Positions 63,339-64,000 of a stretch of 64,000 nt of DNA are shown in pieces. The stretch spans positions 372,001 to 436,000 of the forward strand of contig NZ_CP043839.1 in NCBI RefSeq assembly GCF_032878955.1, given 5' to 3'. Below the pieces are notes generated by a model that was not told the DNA's origin, searched no databases, and worked only from the letters and a program-made list of their open reading frames with translations. How positions within the stretch are numbered: the stretch's first letter is position 1; the number at the start of each line of letters is the position of its first letter. The translations under genes were made by a program, and so were the position numbers. Source of the stretch: Butyricimonas paravirosa (GTDB lineage Bacteria; Bacteroidota; Bacteroidia; Bacteroidales; Marinifilaceae).

Positions 63339-64000
63339 ATGCAAACGACAACAGCACCCAAGGCCGGCAACGCTCCCGACCTGCTTCAAGGCATTCTGAG
63401 CGTACAAGTGAGAAACGAGGACAAGATTACGGAACAGGACCGTGTCTATTGCCAGACGCAGCAAAACCTGCTTTACAAGACACTCGACCAGATTGACCGC
63501 TGGTACGCCGTCTTCAAGGAAGAAGCCGAACAATACCAAGCCGAACGTAAGTTCCATTACGAAGAAAACGGCAAGGTTTCCATGCGTGATTTCTACACTT
63601 ACCATAACGACAGGGAAGACTATTCACACAACGAGTTCAAACCGTTTGACCTGATTAACGATCTGGTAGATAAGAACCGAAACGCCAACGCGAATTTTGC
63701 GAACCGCATCATTTCTTATTTCAACAGGACTTACAAAGTGTCGGTTCCTGAGTATAAAATAGACGAAAAGACCCTTCCGATGGGCTTCCGTCCTGTTTAT
63801 GACACATATGTAGATGTAGTCATCGAACACTTGGGCGGCAAGAGTTTCCGGGAAACGGCCGTGGAAGAACTGCTCGCACGCCTGAGCAAAGTTGTCAGAC
63901 CGGCATACTGGAGCAAAGTCAAGACGGAGTTGAAGAAGGACAAGATAATCTTTCCCGAAATCATCCGTTTCGACGATTTTTCCATGCAATACAACCAAAG
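63339..64000 (+). CDS. Conjugative-element accessory protein, partial (3' end outside window)
   Basis: The frame opens with MQTTTAPKAGNAPDLLQGI at the ATG at 63339 and is open to the window edge, giving at least 220 residues. It is hydrophilic, with no membrane segment, and contains DKITEQDRVYCQTQQNLLYK and RISYFNRTYKVSVPEY-like stretches. I recognise it only as the type of gene that follows DUF4121 in Bacteroidales conjugative transposons; its function is not known to me. Confidence 0.65.
   Translation, partial: MQTTTAPKAGNAPDLLQGILSVQVRNEDKITEQDRVYCQTQQNLLYKTLDQIDRWYAVFKEEAEQYQAERKFHYEENGKVSMRDFYTYHNDREDYSHNEFKPFDLINDLVDKNRNANANFANRIISYFNRTYKVSVPEYKIDEKTLPMGFRPVYDTYVDVVIEHLGGKSFRETAVEELLARLSKVVRPAYWSKVKTELKKDKIIFPEIIRFDDFSMQYNQ

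Larger units (their letters stand above)
57688..64000 (+). mobile_element. Element C: third island of the array (right end not seen)
   Basis: It begins at core 3 and carries a third, distinct paired repeat at 57819. Contents are an EVE/HNH endonuclease, an XRE remnant and a one-chain restriction enzyme. The island is interrupted near 62.05 kb by another conjugative element, so its own right attachment core, if any, lies beyond the window. Confidence 0.5.
62045..64000 (+). mobile_element. Left end of a further Bacteroidales conjugative element
   Basis: Composition changes from AT-rich to GC-richer DNA right where the restriction gene breaks. The genes that follow (DUF4121, then a second accessory gene) are of the kind found in CTnDOT-like Bacteroidales conjugative transposons. 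The exact junction lies between about 62043 and 62055. No integrase is in view. Confidence 0.6.

Noticed and set aside
1..64000. tRNA or rRNA genes
   Set aside because: I saw no tRNA cloverleaf signatures (such as GGTTCGAATCC-type T-arms with flanking stems) and no rRNA. The integration site is mnmE, not a tRNA gene.

Overview
The window comes from a member of the Bacteroidota, almost certainly order Bacteroidales. Promoters have the TAnnTTTG -7 box of that phylum, and the mobile DNA has the gene sets of Bacteroides-type mobilizable islands and conjugative transposons. An Odoribacteraceae-like host (Butyricimonas/Odoribacter) is only a guess, from HydF beside a 2-hydroxyacyl-CoA dehydratase activase.

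Positions 1-19109 are ordinary chromosome. They hold a partial secreted protein, ApbE, a patatin/Omp85 (type Vd-like) protein, an NtrC-like regulator lacking its DNA-binding domain, HydF, and an ECF sigma/anti-sigma/outer-membrane operon headed by a repeat-containing secreted protein. A YitT transporter, a TetR/KAS III pair, a second TetR, a 1399-residue dehydratase activase and mnmE follow.

From the mnmE stop codon onward the DNA is a tandem pile of integrated elements. A 15-bp core matching the end of mnmE (codons Cys-Ile-Gly-Lys-stop) occurs at 19095, 45786 and 57688. Just inside these cores lie pairs of 9-mers spaced 11 bp apart. Each element has its own 9-mer sequence: both ends of A, both ends of B and the left end of C are marked.

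Element A (about 19.1-45.8 kb) is a mobilizable island: a multi-HTH protein, integrase, an HTH excisionase-like protein, a RepA-like ATPase, MobC, a relaxase and a membrane protein. Its cargo is a CoiA-like nuclease gene separated from its upstream region by a nested IS1380/IS4 pair, and a 14-kb leftward operon. That operon runs XRE, RhuM/Doc, PLD-SNF2 helicase, DUF4238, DUF4391, type III Mod, type III Res, a DUF4297-like nuclease and a zinc-hook ATPase (Lamassu/ABC-3C-like).

Element B (about 45.8-57.7 kb) has no integrase or relaxase. It carries a rightward module of two metallophosphoesterases and an unknown 451-residue protein, then a SpoT-like HD hydrolase. A leftward operon encodes RloA/RloB (AbiL-like) and an OLD-TOPRIM/UvrD pair (Gabija-like).

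Element C (from 57.7 kb) carries an EVE/HNH McrA-like endonuclease, a frameshifted XRE regulator and a one-chain restriction-modification enzyme. The specificity domain of that enzyme is cut at about 62.05 kb by a further, GC-richer Bacteroidales conjugative element that runs off the window.

Overall this is a stack of at least six defence-type loci accreted behind an intact mnmE gene. The least described part is the phosphoesterase/unknown/HD-hydrolase module at 46.7-50.4 kb.
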